A stretch of DNA of 64,000 nucleotides from Carettochelys insculpta (GCF_033958435.1 NC_134137.1:254184501-254248500); one strand, 5' to 3'. Counted from the first letter of the stretch, positions 41,301 to 48,116 are shown. Notes: generated by a model from the sequence alone, not told the origin. Numbers and translations are program-made.

Positions 41301-42725
41301 ACATGTTATCACCATGCAAGGGAGATCGAGCAAAAAAAGTGATGACAAGGTATTTTGTGTGTGTGAATTGTCTGTCTGTCTGTCTGTATGGACTGTTTTT
41401 ATTATTTTTTCCATTAGTATTTAGCACAGCTGGTTAGTGCCTGTTTACTGTGTGGAAAATTAAGAATGCTATCCTCTGAGTACTTTGCTCTCTACCTCAA
41501 ATATGTTAATTTTGAGCCTTTTGTGATGGTGTCCTATTTTTCCAATTTTATATCTTAAAAAGTCTTGTACTGATTTAAAAAAAAAGTTTGAAGTGTCATT
41601 TTCTACACTTCACCTGAGCAGATTTATTCATTCTTGCTCTGTGTCATACAATGGAATTAACATGAGTGATCTATGCATTTAGAAGCATATTGCATATAAG
41701 CATATCATTTGTTCATTCTAGGGAATATAAATATTAAATCATAGTTGTCACTATGAAGTGTCTTTAGAGCTCTCATAAGTTGCAGGTTCCCTGTTAGGCA
41801 TTATAGCGTTGAAGATTTATATTTGAAACCCTTTTTGACAATAAGACAAAAGTTATGTAGCTATAGCAACATATTCTTTCCTGTTAGCCTGGGTAAGTCC
41901 CTAACGATGCAATTAATTTTGCTGGATTTAATAGGAGTTATTTTCATGTCTTGTAACAAGAACTTGGGTCAGTGATTAGACTTTTTGGAAGAATTGTTGC
42001 TGTCCTCATTGTTCAATATAACTGAATCAGTCTGCAAACAACATTTTAATTTGCCTCTGTATCCCCAATTAAAATACAGATTAACGAAACAGTGGTACTT
42101 ATATAAAATTAGGGACCACATACATTTTATAGGTACAGATCTACCAAATTTTGCTAATGTAAGAACTGGGCCACGTGAGCAAGAATTTCACAAACTGGAC
42201 CCTTGATCAGCTCTAGTGAGGCTGTAATTGGTTGCCCAGGAATGGATAATTTGAATGGATGAAATACATACTGACTGGCTGGAAAATCTCTAGGTTTAAT
42301 AGAATGTGTGGTTGCTACATGGAATACATTTGTCATAGATGTTAATGGCTGAGAGGGATATTTCAGGTTCAGCTTCATCGTTCTCCTGTTGGGCATAATA
42401 CACAGATGTTGTTGCAAAGGAGCAGAACAATGATCAGGAAAAGAACTCATCTGTGCTTTATTATTAATAAAACTTGATCATTATAGTGTTTCATATGTAG
42501 GGAGAGAGGAGAAGGAGAGTCTCAAGTTTCTGTATTTATGATCCACAGGTCAAATATCCTCAGTCTTCTAATTCTGAAGGGGCTGGTGGAAATGTAAAAG
42601 AAGACATTTCTGAGGTTGTCTATGATGCTGCCACAAAGAAGCCAAAAGAACATAAACGGCGCCAAAGTGGGAACAATTTCAAAGCAAAGAAGCTTAAGCT
42701 TGAGGATGACGATGACAGCTGGTAG
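8074..42725 (+). CDS. RECQL: RECQL, ATP-dependent DNA helicase Q1 (whole spliced CDS span)
   Basis: RecQ-family 3'-5' DNA helicase of the nucleus, acting in replication-fork restart and repair. Fourteen coding exons, all bounded by AG/GT, give 1980 nt (659 residues; human RECQ1 has 649). Visible by residue: N-terminal coiled region; F-RxLQ motif 0 near 93-98; Walker A MPTGGGKS at 114-121 (Lys120); Walker B DEVH at 220-223; motif [10 protein letters not shown]; motif V near [11 protein letters not shown]; motif VI QESGRAGRD; zinc-binding Cys454, Cys472, Cys476 and Cys479; winged-helix domain; and a basic-acidic tail with KRR and KAKKLK stretches, a likely nuclear signal. There is no HRDC domain, as expected for RECQ1. 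Two oddities: Ser in motif V where human RECQ1 has Pro, and Phe566 where human has Tyr564. The gene is intact; intron 8 is swollen by transposons. It converges on PYROXD1. Confidence 0.96.
8655..8971. mobile_element. TA-flanked MITE, CAGGTTGAACC family copy 1
   Basis: Starts CAGGTTGAACCTTTCTATTC after TA (8653-8654) and ends near CTAGAGAAGTTCAACC. Shared interior words with the other copies include 'ctggcaacatac' and 'cctagtcagg..gagggtgc'-like stretches ('ggtcccgagggtgca'). The right terminus is eroded. Confidence 0.65.
8999..9053 (+). repeat. G19 run followed by purine-rich tract
   Basis: Nineteen consecutive G (8999-9017), preceded by (GT)5 and followed by AG-rich sequence to about 9053. 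Lies in RECQL intron 2. Confidence 0.9.
9650..9668 (+). repeat. C19 run beside the RECQL exon 3 acceptor
   Basis: Nineteen consecutive C ending 18 bases before exon 3. It serves as, or displaces, the polypyrimidine tract. Confidence 0.9.
9687..9884 (+). CDS. RECQL: RECQL exon 3
   Basis: Residues about 7-72, a charged, Gln/Glu/Lys-rich segment likely to form a coiled coil (contains [13 protein letters not shown]), matching the RECQ1 N-terminus. The acceptor is CACTTCAG with a C19 run 18 bases upstream. The donor is GTTGAC, somewhat weak. Phase 1 in, phase 1 out. Confidence 0.93.
9951..10360. mobile_element. Palindromic MITE, family B copy 1
   Basis: Ends GGATGTGTCTACACTTGCAT and inverse ATGCAAGTGTAGACACACTC, with TTA on both sides (9948-9950 and 10361-10363). 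The palindromic interior is rich in 'tttcgaaag' and 'atgcaaatgag'. Non-coding. Lies in RECQL intron 3. Confidence 0.88.
10364..12300 (+). other. RECQL intron 3, remainder
   Basis: AT-rich intronic sequence. A short stretch near 11035-11100 ('cctaatcctgtaaacattg', 'catatgagtgaggtcac') resembles an old amniote interspersed repeat. Otherwise I see nothing before exon 4. Confidence 0.5.
12301..12480 (+). CDS. RECQL: RECQL exon 4 (Walker A)
   Basis: Residues 73-132. Begins DFPW, carries the aromatic-Gln motif 0 and the ATP-binding Walker A loop [14 protein letters not shown]. Acceptor CTTTTTACAG, donor GTATAT. Confidence 0.97.
12481..13237 (+). other. RECQL intron 4
   Basis: AT-rich, with a C-rich patch at 13061-13077. 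No exon or element recognised. Confidence 0.6.
13238..13344 (+). CDS. RECQL: RECQL exon 5
   Basis: Residues 133-168, starting within [16 protein letters not shown] (motif Ia) and ending NASSTK. Acceptor TTTCAG, donor GTAAGT. Confidence 0.97.
13509..13903. mobile_element. TA-flanked MITE, CAGGTTGAACC family copy 2
   Basis: Starts CAGGTTTAACCTCTGTTGTC after TA and ends TTAGAGAGGTTCATTCTG, the inverse form. The interior is GC-richer than in the other copies. RECQL intron 5. Confidence 0.65.
14240..14945. mobile_element. MITE-like element with an internal LINE fragment
   Basis: Begins 'ggctatatctagactacagg' with the 'ttttgtcagcaaaac' and 'gtcgacagaa' words of a MITE type also seen at 40603, 46943 and 49017, and carries matching words on its right (14870-14920). 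Its middle is a non-LTR retrotransposon fragment (14470-14780). Its right terminus is not clear. Confidence 0.45.
14467..14778 (-). pseudogene. Non-LTR retrotransposon reverse transcriptase fragment
   Basis: The minus-strand frame contains [38 protein letters not shown] and [14 protein letters not shown], the region that follows the RT domain in one group of non-LTR retrotransposons (the 'RWLGH..RM.D.R.PK' signature). About 100 codons only; no endonuclease or catalytic RT motif is present. A dead fragment, antisense in RECQL intron 5. Confidence 0.75.
15427..15625 (+). CDS. RECQL: RECQL exon 6 (DEVH box)
   Basis: Residues 169-234. Contains the motif Ib region LIYVTPEK and the Walker B box DEVH followed by [11 protein letters not shown], the aromatic-rich loop that couples ATP hydrolysis to unwinding in RecQ enzymes. 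Acceptor TTTTTAACAG, donor GTATGC. Confidence 0.97.
15975..16141 (+). CDS. RECQL: RECQL exon 7
   Basis: Residues 235-290: starts [13 protein letters not shown], holds motif [10 protein letters not shown] and ends NRPNLYYE at the boundary between the two RecA-like lobes. Acceptor TTGTTTAG, donor GTATGT. Confidence 0.97.
16142..17305 (+). other. RECQL intron 7, main part
   Basis: AT-rich. 16170-16235 ('ggcc..ttatgttaggtgccgtacaaac') resembles an ancient amniote repeat with the word 'ggtgctgtacaaac'. No exon seen. Confidence 0.5.
17306..17358 (+). promoter_or_regulatory. (TG)22 microsatellite and T5 forming the exon 8 acceptor
   Basis: Twenty-two TG units (17306-17349), G, TTTTT (17351-17355), CAG (17356-17358), then RECQL exon 8. 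There is no other pyrimidine tract between repeat and exon. Known: (TG)mTn before CFTR exon 9 (legacy numbering) binds TDP-43 as (UG)m and promotes skipping when T is 5. Confidence 0.9.
17359..17440 (+). CDS. RECQL: RECQL exon 8
   Basis: Residues 291-318 ([16 protein letters not shown] and on), the start of the second RecA-like lobe. The exon is 82 bp, so skipping it would shift the frame. Its acceptor is unusual: twenty-two TG repeats, one G, five T and then CAG. Donor GTAAAC opens the 12.7-kb intron 8. Confidence 0.96.
18360..20277 (+). pseudogene. Tigger-like transposase pseudogene
   Basis: Spread over at least three frames. Near 18419-18560 is an N-terminal DNA-binding helix-turn-helix ([19 protein letters not shown]). 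At 18642-19094 is the second DNA-binding domain and start of the DDE core ([22 protein letters not shown] with the first catalytic Asp). At 19169-19420 is [13 protein letters not shown] (second Asp) and [10 protein letters not shown]; the family usually reads LIQPMDQGV, so the bases encoding the third catalytic Asp are missing. At 19410-19970 is the C-terminal region with a Glu-rich stretch ([13 protein letters not shown]). Frameshifts plus the lost Asp make it inactive. The resemblance is to TIGD/JRK-type proteins, but nothing suggests a domesticated host gene. Confidence 0.85.
20459..20856. mobile_element. Palindromic MITE, family A copy 2 (nested in Tigger)
   Basis: Ends GGCTACATCTACACTAGCCC and inverse GGGCTAGTGTAGACACAGCC, TTA on both sides (20456-20458 and 20857-20859). 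Palindrome centred near 20648. Younger than the Tigger element it interrupts. Confidence 0.9.
21052..21964 (+). other. Intron 8 spacer between Tigger and DIRS
   Basis: AT-rich. Possibly old repeat, but I recognise neither ends nor coding remains. Confidence 0.5.
22379..24351 (+). pseudogene. DIRS gag-like region, frame-broken
   Basis: Consecutive frames at 22379-22831, 22768-23148, 23232-23837 and 23905-24351 each carry part of a gag-like protein. The first has a Cys-rich N-terminal piece ([27 protein letters not shown]), possibly zinc-binding. The third has an SR-rich stretch ([10 protein letters not shown]) and an acidic-Ser patch. The fourth is helical ([29 protein letters not shown]). 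The changes of frame show decay by small indels and a stop near 23835. DIRS gag proteins are poorly characterised, so function is inferred from position. Confidence 0.7.
24660..26530 (+). pseudogene. DIRS reverse transcriptase / RNase H / methylase-like region
   Basis: The reverse transcriptase core is uninterrupted in the frame spanning 24348-25835: [55 protein letters not shown] and the catalytic YLDD at 25281-25292. RNase H starts at [11 protein letters not shown] (about 25770). A frameshift near 25835 moves the rest into another frame, which meets a TGA at 25984-25986. Beyond it, 26180-26430 resembles the methyltransferase-like domain of DIRS elements ([29 protein letters not shown]). RT and RNase H would copy the element's RNA. 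Not functional as it stands. Confidence 0.85.
26544..27599 (+). CDS. DIRS tyrosine recombinase (transposon ORF)
   Basis: Uninterrupted frame of 351 codons from an ATG at 26544; the frame is open further upstream, so the start is provisional. A SAM-like N-terminal half (about 20-110) is followed by the catalytic half with Arg162 ([11 protein letters not shown]), His292 and Arg295 (AHSTRVVAA), and Tyr328 ([15 protein letters not shown]), the R-H-R-Y set of tyrosine recombinases. In DIRS elements this enzyme inserts a circular DNA intermediate without target duplication. It is the best preserved part of the element. It is a transposon gene, not a host gene. Confidence 0.85.
   Translation: MVNPWLSALESTCTEGVQQVLECSRRTSTRRTYEQKWTRFTAWCSAKQLAPLDVPITIILEYLLDLKRDRLSLSSLKVHLAAISAFRHTEEGPTVFAHPIVTRFLKGLVNLYPPRKPLPPSWNLDLVLSALLGPPFEPLATVPLRLLTMKTTFLLAITSALRVSELAAVMATLPCTVFSKEAVTLRLHPTFIPKVSSEFHLNEPIVLPSLYPKPHSSSKEARLHLLDVKRALAFYIDRTKSFRKTDRLLVSLAPRSKGEGLSSQRISKHIVSCIKMCYELRKTPLLAPPTAHSTRVVAASTAIFKGIALKDICRAATWSSYDTFAKHYALHRVFEEDTRLSTAVLSGASCT
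28527..28980. repeat. Large inverted repeat (GAACAACAAGAAGTCCTGTG type)
   Basis: The left arm starts 'ttcgagaacaacaagaagtc' and holds 'ggagcataagctttcatggg', 'catcagatgcatg', 'tatttaaagagtggggtccc' and 'tattcagcaaggtggaaatg'. The right arm repeats these in inverse order, ending 'gacttcttgttgttctcg'. About 220 bp per arm around a centre near 28745. Probably a foldback or MITE built from the dispersed repeat seen at 89, 7094, 30880 and 38640. Confidence 0.75.
28981..30177 (+). other. RECQL intron 8, 3' part
   Basis: Apart from a MIR-like SINE (29715-29870), AT-rich intronic sequence with no recognised feature. Confidence 0.5.
29715..29870 (+). repeat. MIR-like SINE fragment
   Basis: 'gtgacattgggcagttaatt', 'agtttccctg..ataaaatggg' and 'aagtgctatatgaaagctag' follow the order of MIR/CORE-SINE: 'ttgggcaagtcactt', 'cagtttcc..gtaaaatggg', 'gcgctatataaaagctag'. 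Confidence 0.65.
30178..30326 (+). CDS. RECQL: RECQL exon 9
   Basis: Residues 318-367: [14 protein letters not shown] (motif IV region), then [12 protein letters not shown] and WADNEIQ. The acceptor is a C11-containing pyrimidine tract ending GGTACAG; donor GTTAGG. An 87-bp intron follows, the shortest in the gene. Confidence 0.96.
30414..30531 (+). CDS. RECQL: RECQL exon 10 (motif V)
   Basis: Residues 368-407: [19 protein letters not shown], then [18 protein letters not shown], with motif VI split by the following intron. Ser replaces the Pro of the usual GIDKPDVR. Acceptor CCTCAG, donor GTATTG. Confidence 0.96.
30880..30937 (-). repeat. Dispersed repeat fragment
   Basis: 'tgctccaaaatattggttag' and 'gataccacaggacttcttct' match the right arm of the inverted repeat at 28527-28980. 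Confidence 0.55.
31200..31535 (+). repeat. CR1 LINE fragment (reverse transcriptase region)
   Basis: 'catcaggcccagatggtgtt', 'ccaagagttctgaaggaact' and the following text translate, with frame breaks, to the CR1 RT start ([14 protein letters not shown], then IFKK and 'ggtaagcctaatttcagtac'). Old; RECQL intron 10. Confidence 0.75.
31546..31760. mobile_element. Possible short MITE
   Basis: Between 'actggctacagagaggggtt' and 'gtgtgaccagcctgtag' lies sequence with internal inverse words ('catgctaattagc', 'gctcattagcatg'). Terminal match is weak. Confidence 0.35.
31761..33053 (+). other. RECQL intron 10, remainder
   Basis: No recognised element except an inverted pair of short words near 32755-32860 ('agtcagtgtgacactggtca' and 'gaccaatgtcatgctgactt'). 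Confidence 0.5.
33054..33192 (+). CDS. RECQL: RECQL exon 11
   Basis: Residues 407-453: completes the arginine finger motif (GRD), then [15 protein letters not shown], and ends HNMNK just before the zinc-binding module. Acceptor CATCGTAG, donor GTATGT. Confidence 0.96.
33673..33848 (-). repeat. CR1 LINE fragment
   Basis: 'gaatcataggcctggaagcg', 'caggaggtcatcgactccag', 'gcttcaagcaggatcagccc' and 'gagattccaccacctctcta' are the well-known antisense text of bird and reptile CR1. RECQL intron 11. Confidence 0.9.
34181..34275 (+). CDS. RECQL: RECQL exon 12 (zinc-binding cysteines)
   Basis: Residues 453-485. Begins with Cys454 in KCRRVL, followed by [10 protein letters not shown] and Cys472, Cys476 and Cys479, matching human C453, C471, C475 and C478. 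Acceptor ATGCTCTAAG, donor GTAAGT. Confidence 0.95.
34276..36230 (+). other. RECQL intron 12, first part
   Basis: 34790-35450 is G/A-rich in places and may be an old, unclassified repeat. 35691-35774 forms a hairpin. No exon or coding remains recognised. Confidence 0.45.
35691..35774. repeat. Short hairpin
   Basis: 'ggctgagtcaaatctgaatg' with 'ttgcaacctgttgcac' is mirrored by 'caaggttgcagcatcattca' and 'ctcggatttgacccagcc'; arms of about 38 bases with a few mismatches. Confidence 0.7.
36235..37530. mobile_element. Non-autonomous Tigger-like element
   Basis: The left end 'ctcatccctcatttaatgag' (36235-36254) and the right end 'ctcgtatagcgagggatgag' (37511-37530) are inverted copies with a few differences, the type of terminus found in Tigger relatives. 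The interior has a tandem 'cagcagccccaaac' block (36781-36960). 37297-37312 ('ggttgggaatccctg') looks like a hAT end whose partner I could not place. No transposase seen. Confidence 0.6.
36770..36990 (+). repeat. Imperfect tandem block (AGCAGCCCCAAAC)
   Basis: Units of about 40-50 bases built on 'ccccagcagccccaaac' and 'ccaccctcagccttaga' repeat five or six times within the Tigger-like element. Confidence 0.65.
37531..39166 (+). other. RECQL intron 12, last part
   Basis: Contains a fragment of the dispersed repeat at 38640-38757 ('cacaaaagctcatgacctaa', 'ttatagactaacacagctac'). 37540-37700 resembles an ancient interspersed repeat. Otherwise nothing recognised. Confidence 0.5.
39167..39386 (+). 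CDS. RECQL: RECQL exon 13 (winged helix, first part)
   Basis: Residues 485-558: [31 protein letters not shown] and [17 protein letters not shown], the first helices of the winged-helix domain that binds the duplex. Acceptor TTACTTGTAG, donor GTATGT. Confidence 0.96.
39522..39984. mobile_element. MITE with TTATTTTGAAATAA ends
   Basis: Starts GGTAGGTCTACATAGCACAG then TTATTTTGAAATAA; ends TTATTTTGGAATAAGGCTG then TTGTATAGACATACC, the inverse. Interior dense in 'attttgaaataa' and 'gaaatag'. The terminal 'gtctac' is reminiscent of families A and B. RECQL intron 13. Confidence 0.75.
40603..41037. mobile_element. MITE with GGCCATATCTACA ends
   Basis: Starts GGCCATATCTACATGAGAAG, ends CTTTCTTGTGGACATGGCC (inverse). 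Interior words 'ctgttgacag', 'ctgtcgacagag' and 'ctcgacagaac' recur on both sides. RECQL intron 13. No coding capacity. Confidence 0.7.
41220..41349 (+). CDS. RECQL: RECQL exon 14 (beta-hairpin of winged helix)
   Basis: Residues 558-601: [20 protein letters not shown] forms the wing and beta-hairpin. Phe566 takes the place of human Tyr564. Acceptor TGTTTGCAG, donor GTATTT. Confidence 0.95.
41350..42548 (+). other. RECQL intron 14
   Basis: AT-rich with a short (TGTC)4 tract at 41370-41387. No element recognised. Confidence 0.6.
42549..42725 (+). CDS. RECQL: RECQL exon 15 (last coding exon)
   Basis: Residues 602-659 and stop TAG at 42723-42725. Low-complexity tail with basic stretches KEHKRRQ and [12 protein letters not shown], ending in Trp. 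It resembles the human C-terminus only in character, as expected for this poorly conserved tail. Acceptor GATCCACAG. The frame is fixed by the upstream exon. Confidence 0.92.
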   Translation, partial: VKYPQSSNSEGAGGNVKEDISEVVYDAATKKPKEHKRRQSGNNFKAKKLKLEDDDDSW

Positions 42726-45592
42726 TCCTTGACTGAATTTTCTTGTGAAAAGTATATCTAGGGTCTCACCATCTCTGCTTCTCTATGAGAAATTGGCGCA
42801 CATGTATAATCCATATTTTACTAATTGCTTTCTTTTAAACGCAAAGCATTTGTCTGAGTTGTTCCTCATAATAGTTCAGCAGAACACAAATATTCAGAAA
42901 ATTGCATATATAAGCAGACAAACTGGCATCATGGTGTTAAGTAGACACTGGATAAACAAAGCACCATTATAAAAATGATCAGTCCATATCTGATGATATG
43001 GATGTGTTGTCTCATATGCAGATCACGTCAATATATATTGCTTTTTTCACCCCTCTTTATTTTACTAAGCCCACAATGTCTGCTTATACAATATCTGGTT
43101 TATATGCATGTAAACATAAAGCATCCTCATTTTTCCTTCTAGCTACACTGCTTTTAGGATGAAAAAGCAAAGTAGACAATAGGTATTCACATACACAACA
43201 ACAAATACGTTCATCACATCGTCTTAGAAATTGAGGTAATATTTTCTTAAATTCCTCCCTCTTATTCAGATTTAAACAGATCCAGAAAAGGTAATGTCTC
43301 TATGTTAGAAAGGGGTATGTTGGCTTAAGGTTTGTATTTTCTAAAGCATGGGAAGAGGTTAGGTGTCTGACCCCTACTGAAAGTTATTGGGAGTTAGGCA
43401 CCTAACTCCTTAGGTGCTTTTGAAAAATCCACTATTCAAAATAAAAACAAACTATCTCCATGCTCTACTGTGAGCACATTTCTCTGATTTTTAGCTCATG
43501 TTGTATTATTTGATGAATGTGCAAACCATATGTTCACTAATGAATCTTACAAAGAATTCCGTTTGAACACAAATGTATAGAACTAGTTCAACATGCCTCA
43601 TATTGAACCTGATCCTGCTTCCATTGAATATTGATGGAAAATTTGCAATTCACTGAGGAATGACTGCGCCTGCAGTCTCACAGGAACACACATACTTCTG
43701 CTCCAGTCTGTGCTGTGGTACAATGTGGGCTAAAGTCTACTGGTGCATCCGTACTTCATGGAGGCCATGGGGCAGCTATAGAAAAGTGTTTGTCAGTACT
43801 TACACAGTTGAGCGTTTTTGGCCTAGGATATAGCCTACATTAAATTTATCTATTGCCATATAACTATTCAATCCTAAGTTTTTAGCTCAAGCATGTTGTC
43901 TCTGAGAAACATGCATATATTAATTTATATACACGTGTTATTGTAGACAGCAAAAAGAACAAAAGCCACTGAACAATCTCCATTTTTAGAACCCTGCTGA
44001 TGATTATTTGACAACAGCTTAGACGATTAGCAAAGAAGGCAGCTTCTGTTGGCTTATCTGTAAGAAGCAGGAAATCCGTATTTAGATACAGACAAGAACA
44101 AAATTTGCTAACAGACTTGGGACAAAATTTTAAGTGGTTCAAATTGATGTAGCTACACATAGCAAGGGAACAATGCTGATTTACACTAGCTCAGGTTCTA
44201 GCCCCTCATGTTTAAATTTCTACAAGAGACTATAAAAGAACAAAGTAAAACCAAAATAGATTATTAAAATATTATTGACAGCATCCCTTCCTTTATGATC
44301 AGTTATAGTTATAAAACATTCACCTTTTGGTTATGAATGTTTATAATCAAGTTCAAAAATGATTTTAGGAAATCTCTGAGATGGCAAACTAGTTGAATGT
44401 TAACCCTAGGAACTTGAAACTGACGTGTTCTTTTGGCTGGCTTCATTTAGCTAAAATATGTACCCAAAGAGTTGTTGATATAAGGTTAATAATAGCCCTA
44501 CAGTAAAATTCAGGATTATCAGGAAAGCTGTGTGCATTAGTCAACTTGAGAAAAAATTGCCTTAATTTGTAACAATTCTGTATGTGATTCCTACATCCTG
44601 AATCTATATATAAATTATATATATATGCCTTGTCTAGTTTCATTAGAACAGTGCATATAACAGCATGTTGTTTGGCAGACAGTCATGTGGCCAGTACAGG
44701 TTTTGTAAAGTGATATGTTAGAAGGACTTCTTATTGTTTATATTGCAGATTTTTTATATATGTATATGAGAAGTGGGCCTAAGTTTCTAAAACGTCAGTG
44801 AAATTCAGATTTGGATCTGAAATTTCACACAAAGTCCATGTCTCTCTTTGTTTGTTGTTGTTCCTATCCCACATAAACAGAGATTTACTTCTTACTAGTT
44901 GAATTTTGTCCTGATGGGCAATCTGCATGTCAGCTTCTTAACAGTGACAGTTGTTGACATGAAAACCTGCATATCATGGACCTTATCAGTAGACAAAACT
45001 CTCACAAACAGTTTAATCCCTTTATTGGGATGGTGTAACAAAACTTTAGGACTGCATTGTTGTGCTCGTGTATGTTCTGGGAATGGTCATAACAAGTACC
45101 TCCTTAGCATGGTAAGTTTCTCATGTGGCACTGAACTAGATAGTCAGAGCTCAAATAATTACTGAGACAAAGGGATGATGCTAAAAATGATCTGTTACAT
45201 CACAGGAAAAGTTGGTGGTAGGACAGCTGGTCTTGATAAATATTTCGAAAGTAGGAGGAGTTTGGTAATTTCTGACCTAAAGTTGGTAGCTTTTGGTATT
45301 AAATTTTGATTATGAAGCTACATACGCTGGCCCTTGGAATTTGGGAAGTGAATTTACATATTGTTCCAAACAAAACTAATTTTGAATAATCTTTGGCCTG
45401 CTTTGCTGGAAATACATGCAAAAACAGTTTCCAAATTCTGTTTCCAGTTAAGCATTGTCAGGGCCTGAGGCTGATAGCGGGGGAGATTTCATTGTGGAAG
45501 GGAATACATAAGTGGAAAATTGAGTGCTTGCTCCCTGCCAAACCATTACTCCTGCTTTTTCCTATGAATCCAACCTCGTGGCTTTTCAACTC
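42726..45592 (+). other. RECQL 3' UTR and downstream intergenic sequence
   Basis: The 3' UTR begins at 42726 with an undefined end. 43357-43432 ('gggagttaggcacctaactc', 'aggtgcttttgaaaaatcc') is a fragment of an ancient repeat common in reptiles. The remainder is AT-rich and featureless to me. Confidence 0.5.
43440..43445 (+). promoter_or_regulatory. Candidate RECQL poly(A) signal
   Basis: First AATAAA downstream of the RECQL stop codon, about 715 bases into the 3' UTR. Which signal is used cannot be told from sequence. Confidence 0.35.
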
Positions 45593-45595
45593 TGA

Positions 45596-45997
45596 GGCTA
45601 CGTCTACACTAGCCCCAAACTTCGAAATGGCCACGCAAATGGCCATTTTGAAGTTTACTAATGAAGCGCTGAAATGCATATTCAGCGCTTCATTAGCATG
45701 CAGGAGGCCGCAGCGCTTCGACATTGACGTGGCTCGTCCCGACGGGGCTCCTTGTCAAAAGGATCCTGCTTACTTCGAAGTCCCCTTATTCCCATCTGCT
45801 CACAGGAAAAAGGGGACTTCGAAGTAGGTGGGGTCCTTTTGAAAAGCAGCCCCATCGGGACGATCCGCACGGCAGCGAGCCACATCAATTTCGAAGCGCC
45901 GTGGCTGCCCACATGCTAATGAAGTGCTTCATTAGTAAACTTCAAAATGGCCATTTGCGTGGCCATTTCGAAGTTTGGGGCTAGTGTAGACACTGCC
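45596..45997. mobile_element. Palindromic MITE, family A copy 3
   Basis: Ends GGCTACGTCTACACTAGCCC and inverse GGGCTAGTGTAGACACTGCC, TGA on both sides (45593-45595 and 45998-46000). Palindromic interior with 'cttcgaagt' at the turns. Confidence 0.9.
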
Positions 45998-46000
45998 TGA

Positions 46001-47835
46001 AGCTTGCAGAAGATCTGTTGTTGAAATCATTTAGTATGGTACATTAACAAATCACAGTGCATCAAAATTGAAGTGAGTAGAGAGTAAGTTCCCCAATCTA
46101 TATTGCATATGGCTTAAGACCTAAGAGCACTGCTGGTTCACTCTTCTTTTGTTGCAACTTCAGGAGGATGACAACTGCCAGGTTTTTATGCTGGCAAGCT
46201 CAAATATCAAGCAATTTTTATTCTTTAAAAAAAAAAATACAAATGTTATGTTTTTTTATTAAAAGTAGACAAACTTGCATAAATGGCCTGTAGGGCCCTG
46301 GTTGCACTGACATTCTACCTGCACATGTGCACTTAAACAGGAAATATTTTCATAGACAAGATTGTACTGACTTGTTTGTACTTTGTTACAGAACTGGACA
46401 TTGTTATTTCTTTGATTCCTTGCTTAAGTCACTTCAAAATGTATCTTGAAACAACTGTTGCACTTAATTTAATTTTATGTTTTTGAATAGTGTATTTTAA
46501 CCCTCTCTGCTTGATATATAAAAACAGTGGTTACAGTTGTGGGTGGGGGAAAGCATAAAACCAATTAAAGATGAAAACAATATAAAGCTTCTGAGTTCTA
46601 GCTAGAAAAAGTTCTGGATTTCCTTCAGTTTAAGATGTTTCTTTCCCTGTGCCCATTCCTCCCTTCCACTTTGTATTGCTGGTGTCTCCCTCACTTTTTC
46701 GGTCATTATCTCTAATTTGCAGATTTACTCCTGAAGGGATTCTGCAGCTAAAATTCTGCACACATTTTAAAATTATCCATCTTTTTTCTTAATTTCAATC
46801 ATGCTGGTTTCAATTATTTTAGTAATTCTATTTAAACACCAGTAGCAAGGCTGGAGAATGGAACTATACAGCACTGGGGGAAATCTCCAAGCCTATTTTA
46901 ATAGTAATAGAGCTAATTTTGATTCTCTACTTCCAGCTAATGGGCTATCGAAAAGATGTCAGCACAAGATAGGCAAATTGCACAATGCCTTTGCATATGT
47001 CCTGCTGCCAGTTCTGTTGGCAGAGGCTTTCCCAACATTTGGCCTGCCCACATGGGGCCAAATGTTGGTGAAAACCCCCTCTGATGACACATTTTCCTCA
47101 TGGAACAAGGATGACCAGCATGGTGGCACACTTCTGGTGGGAGAGCTCCTGACAGAAGCCTGCAATCTAGACATAGCCTGAACAAATATACACAGCTGTA
47201 TCCTCAGTGTTACATCAAGTAAGGACTGGGGACTCAAACTCACAATTTATGTTGGAAACTGATCACCTCCAAAAACGTCACTAGCAATAAGTTCATGGAC
47301 CACATTTTGATAGAAAATTTTTTCAGTCCAAAATTTTAGACCAGTTTTAATCACTAAAGTGTCATAAGCCTTTATAAGGCCACTTTGTCCTTTACAGTAA
47401 AACTTTTTTCTGTCACGTTGGCAACGTAAAGGAACCTTAGAATACGTGTTATGTTTTTTTTGATCCTCCTGGGGGAATTCACTAAGCACACTGGGAAAGA
47501 TTCATAAGCAGGCAGGCAACTACATTCTGTTCTGCCTGTGGGGAAAGAGCTTGCCCCACGCATATCTCCTCTAAAGCCCACTGTGCCAAGAGTGCTACAA
47601 GTACAGTCTGTTTGTCTTATGACTGCACAGACCCTCTTCCCTAGGTGGTGATTTTATGGCTGTGTTAGCTGCTTCAGGTGCCCAAGTGACTTACTTGCAC
47701 CGCTGAGGAGGGACTCGTGACTTTTTGTGGTTTCCCTTTCTTGTCCCATCAGAAGTCATTTTTCTGGGGGGAACCAAATAAATCTGTGGGTGGCCATGAA
47801 TTCTCCCAGGCGTGAAAACTGTATCTGACTTACTA
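46001..47835. other. Intergenic sequence between RECQL and PYROXD1 3' ends
   Basis: Apart from a probable MITE at 46943-47178, no recognised element. An exon-like 'cttcaggaggatgacaactg' at 46159 has no coding continuation that I can place. Confidence 0.45.
46943..47178. mobile_element. Probable short MITE
   Basis: Starts GGCTATCGAAAAGATGTCAG, ends CAATCTAGACATAGCC. The ends are only partly inverse, but interior words ('ccaacatttggcc' and 'ggccaaatgttgg') form a clear palindrome near 47050. Confidence 0.5.
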
Positions 47836-48114
47836 CAGTAAATTCTTTCATGTCTATCATCTGGTATTCTCAATTAAATGGCATTTTAGTTAGTATAGTG
47901 AAAATAGATACAAATAAATGCAGAAAATCCAGTATAAGTTTACAGTGTACAATACTGCTGTTGTTGGTAAATAAAGTACTCTGCATACATTTTTGCTAAT
48001 ATCTGATCTTGTTTTTAGTGTTATGCATTGCTAGGTATACCTCTCTTAGCCAGAATATTTGAATATCTGACAACCTCCTGCTCCTGGAGATGCCAGATAT
48101 GGAAAAGTTTACTG
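47836..48114. mobile_element. TA-flanked Tc1/mariner-like MITE
   Basis: Starts CAGTAAATTCTTTCATGTCT, ends CCAGATATGGAAAAGTTTACTG (written here in two overlapping parts: CCAGATATGG, GGAAAAGTTTACTG), the inverse form. TA at 47834-47835 and 48115-48116. 279 bp, non-coding. Confidence 0.75.
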
Positions 48115-48116
48115 TA

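Noticed and set aside
46159..46200. Exon-like sequence after a CTTCAG acceptor downstream of RECQL
   Set aside because: RECQL ends in frame at 42725, and the candidate has neither a coding continuation nor a donor.
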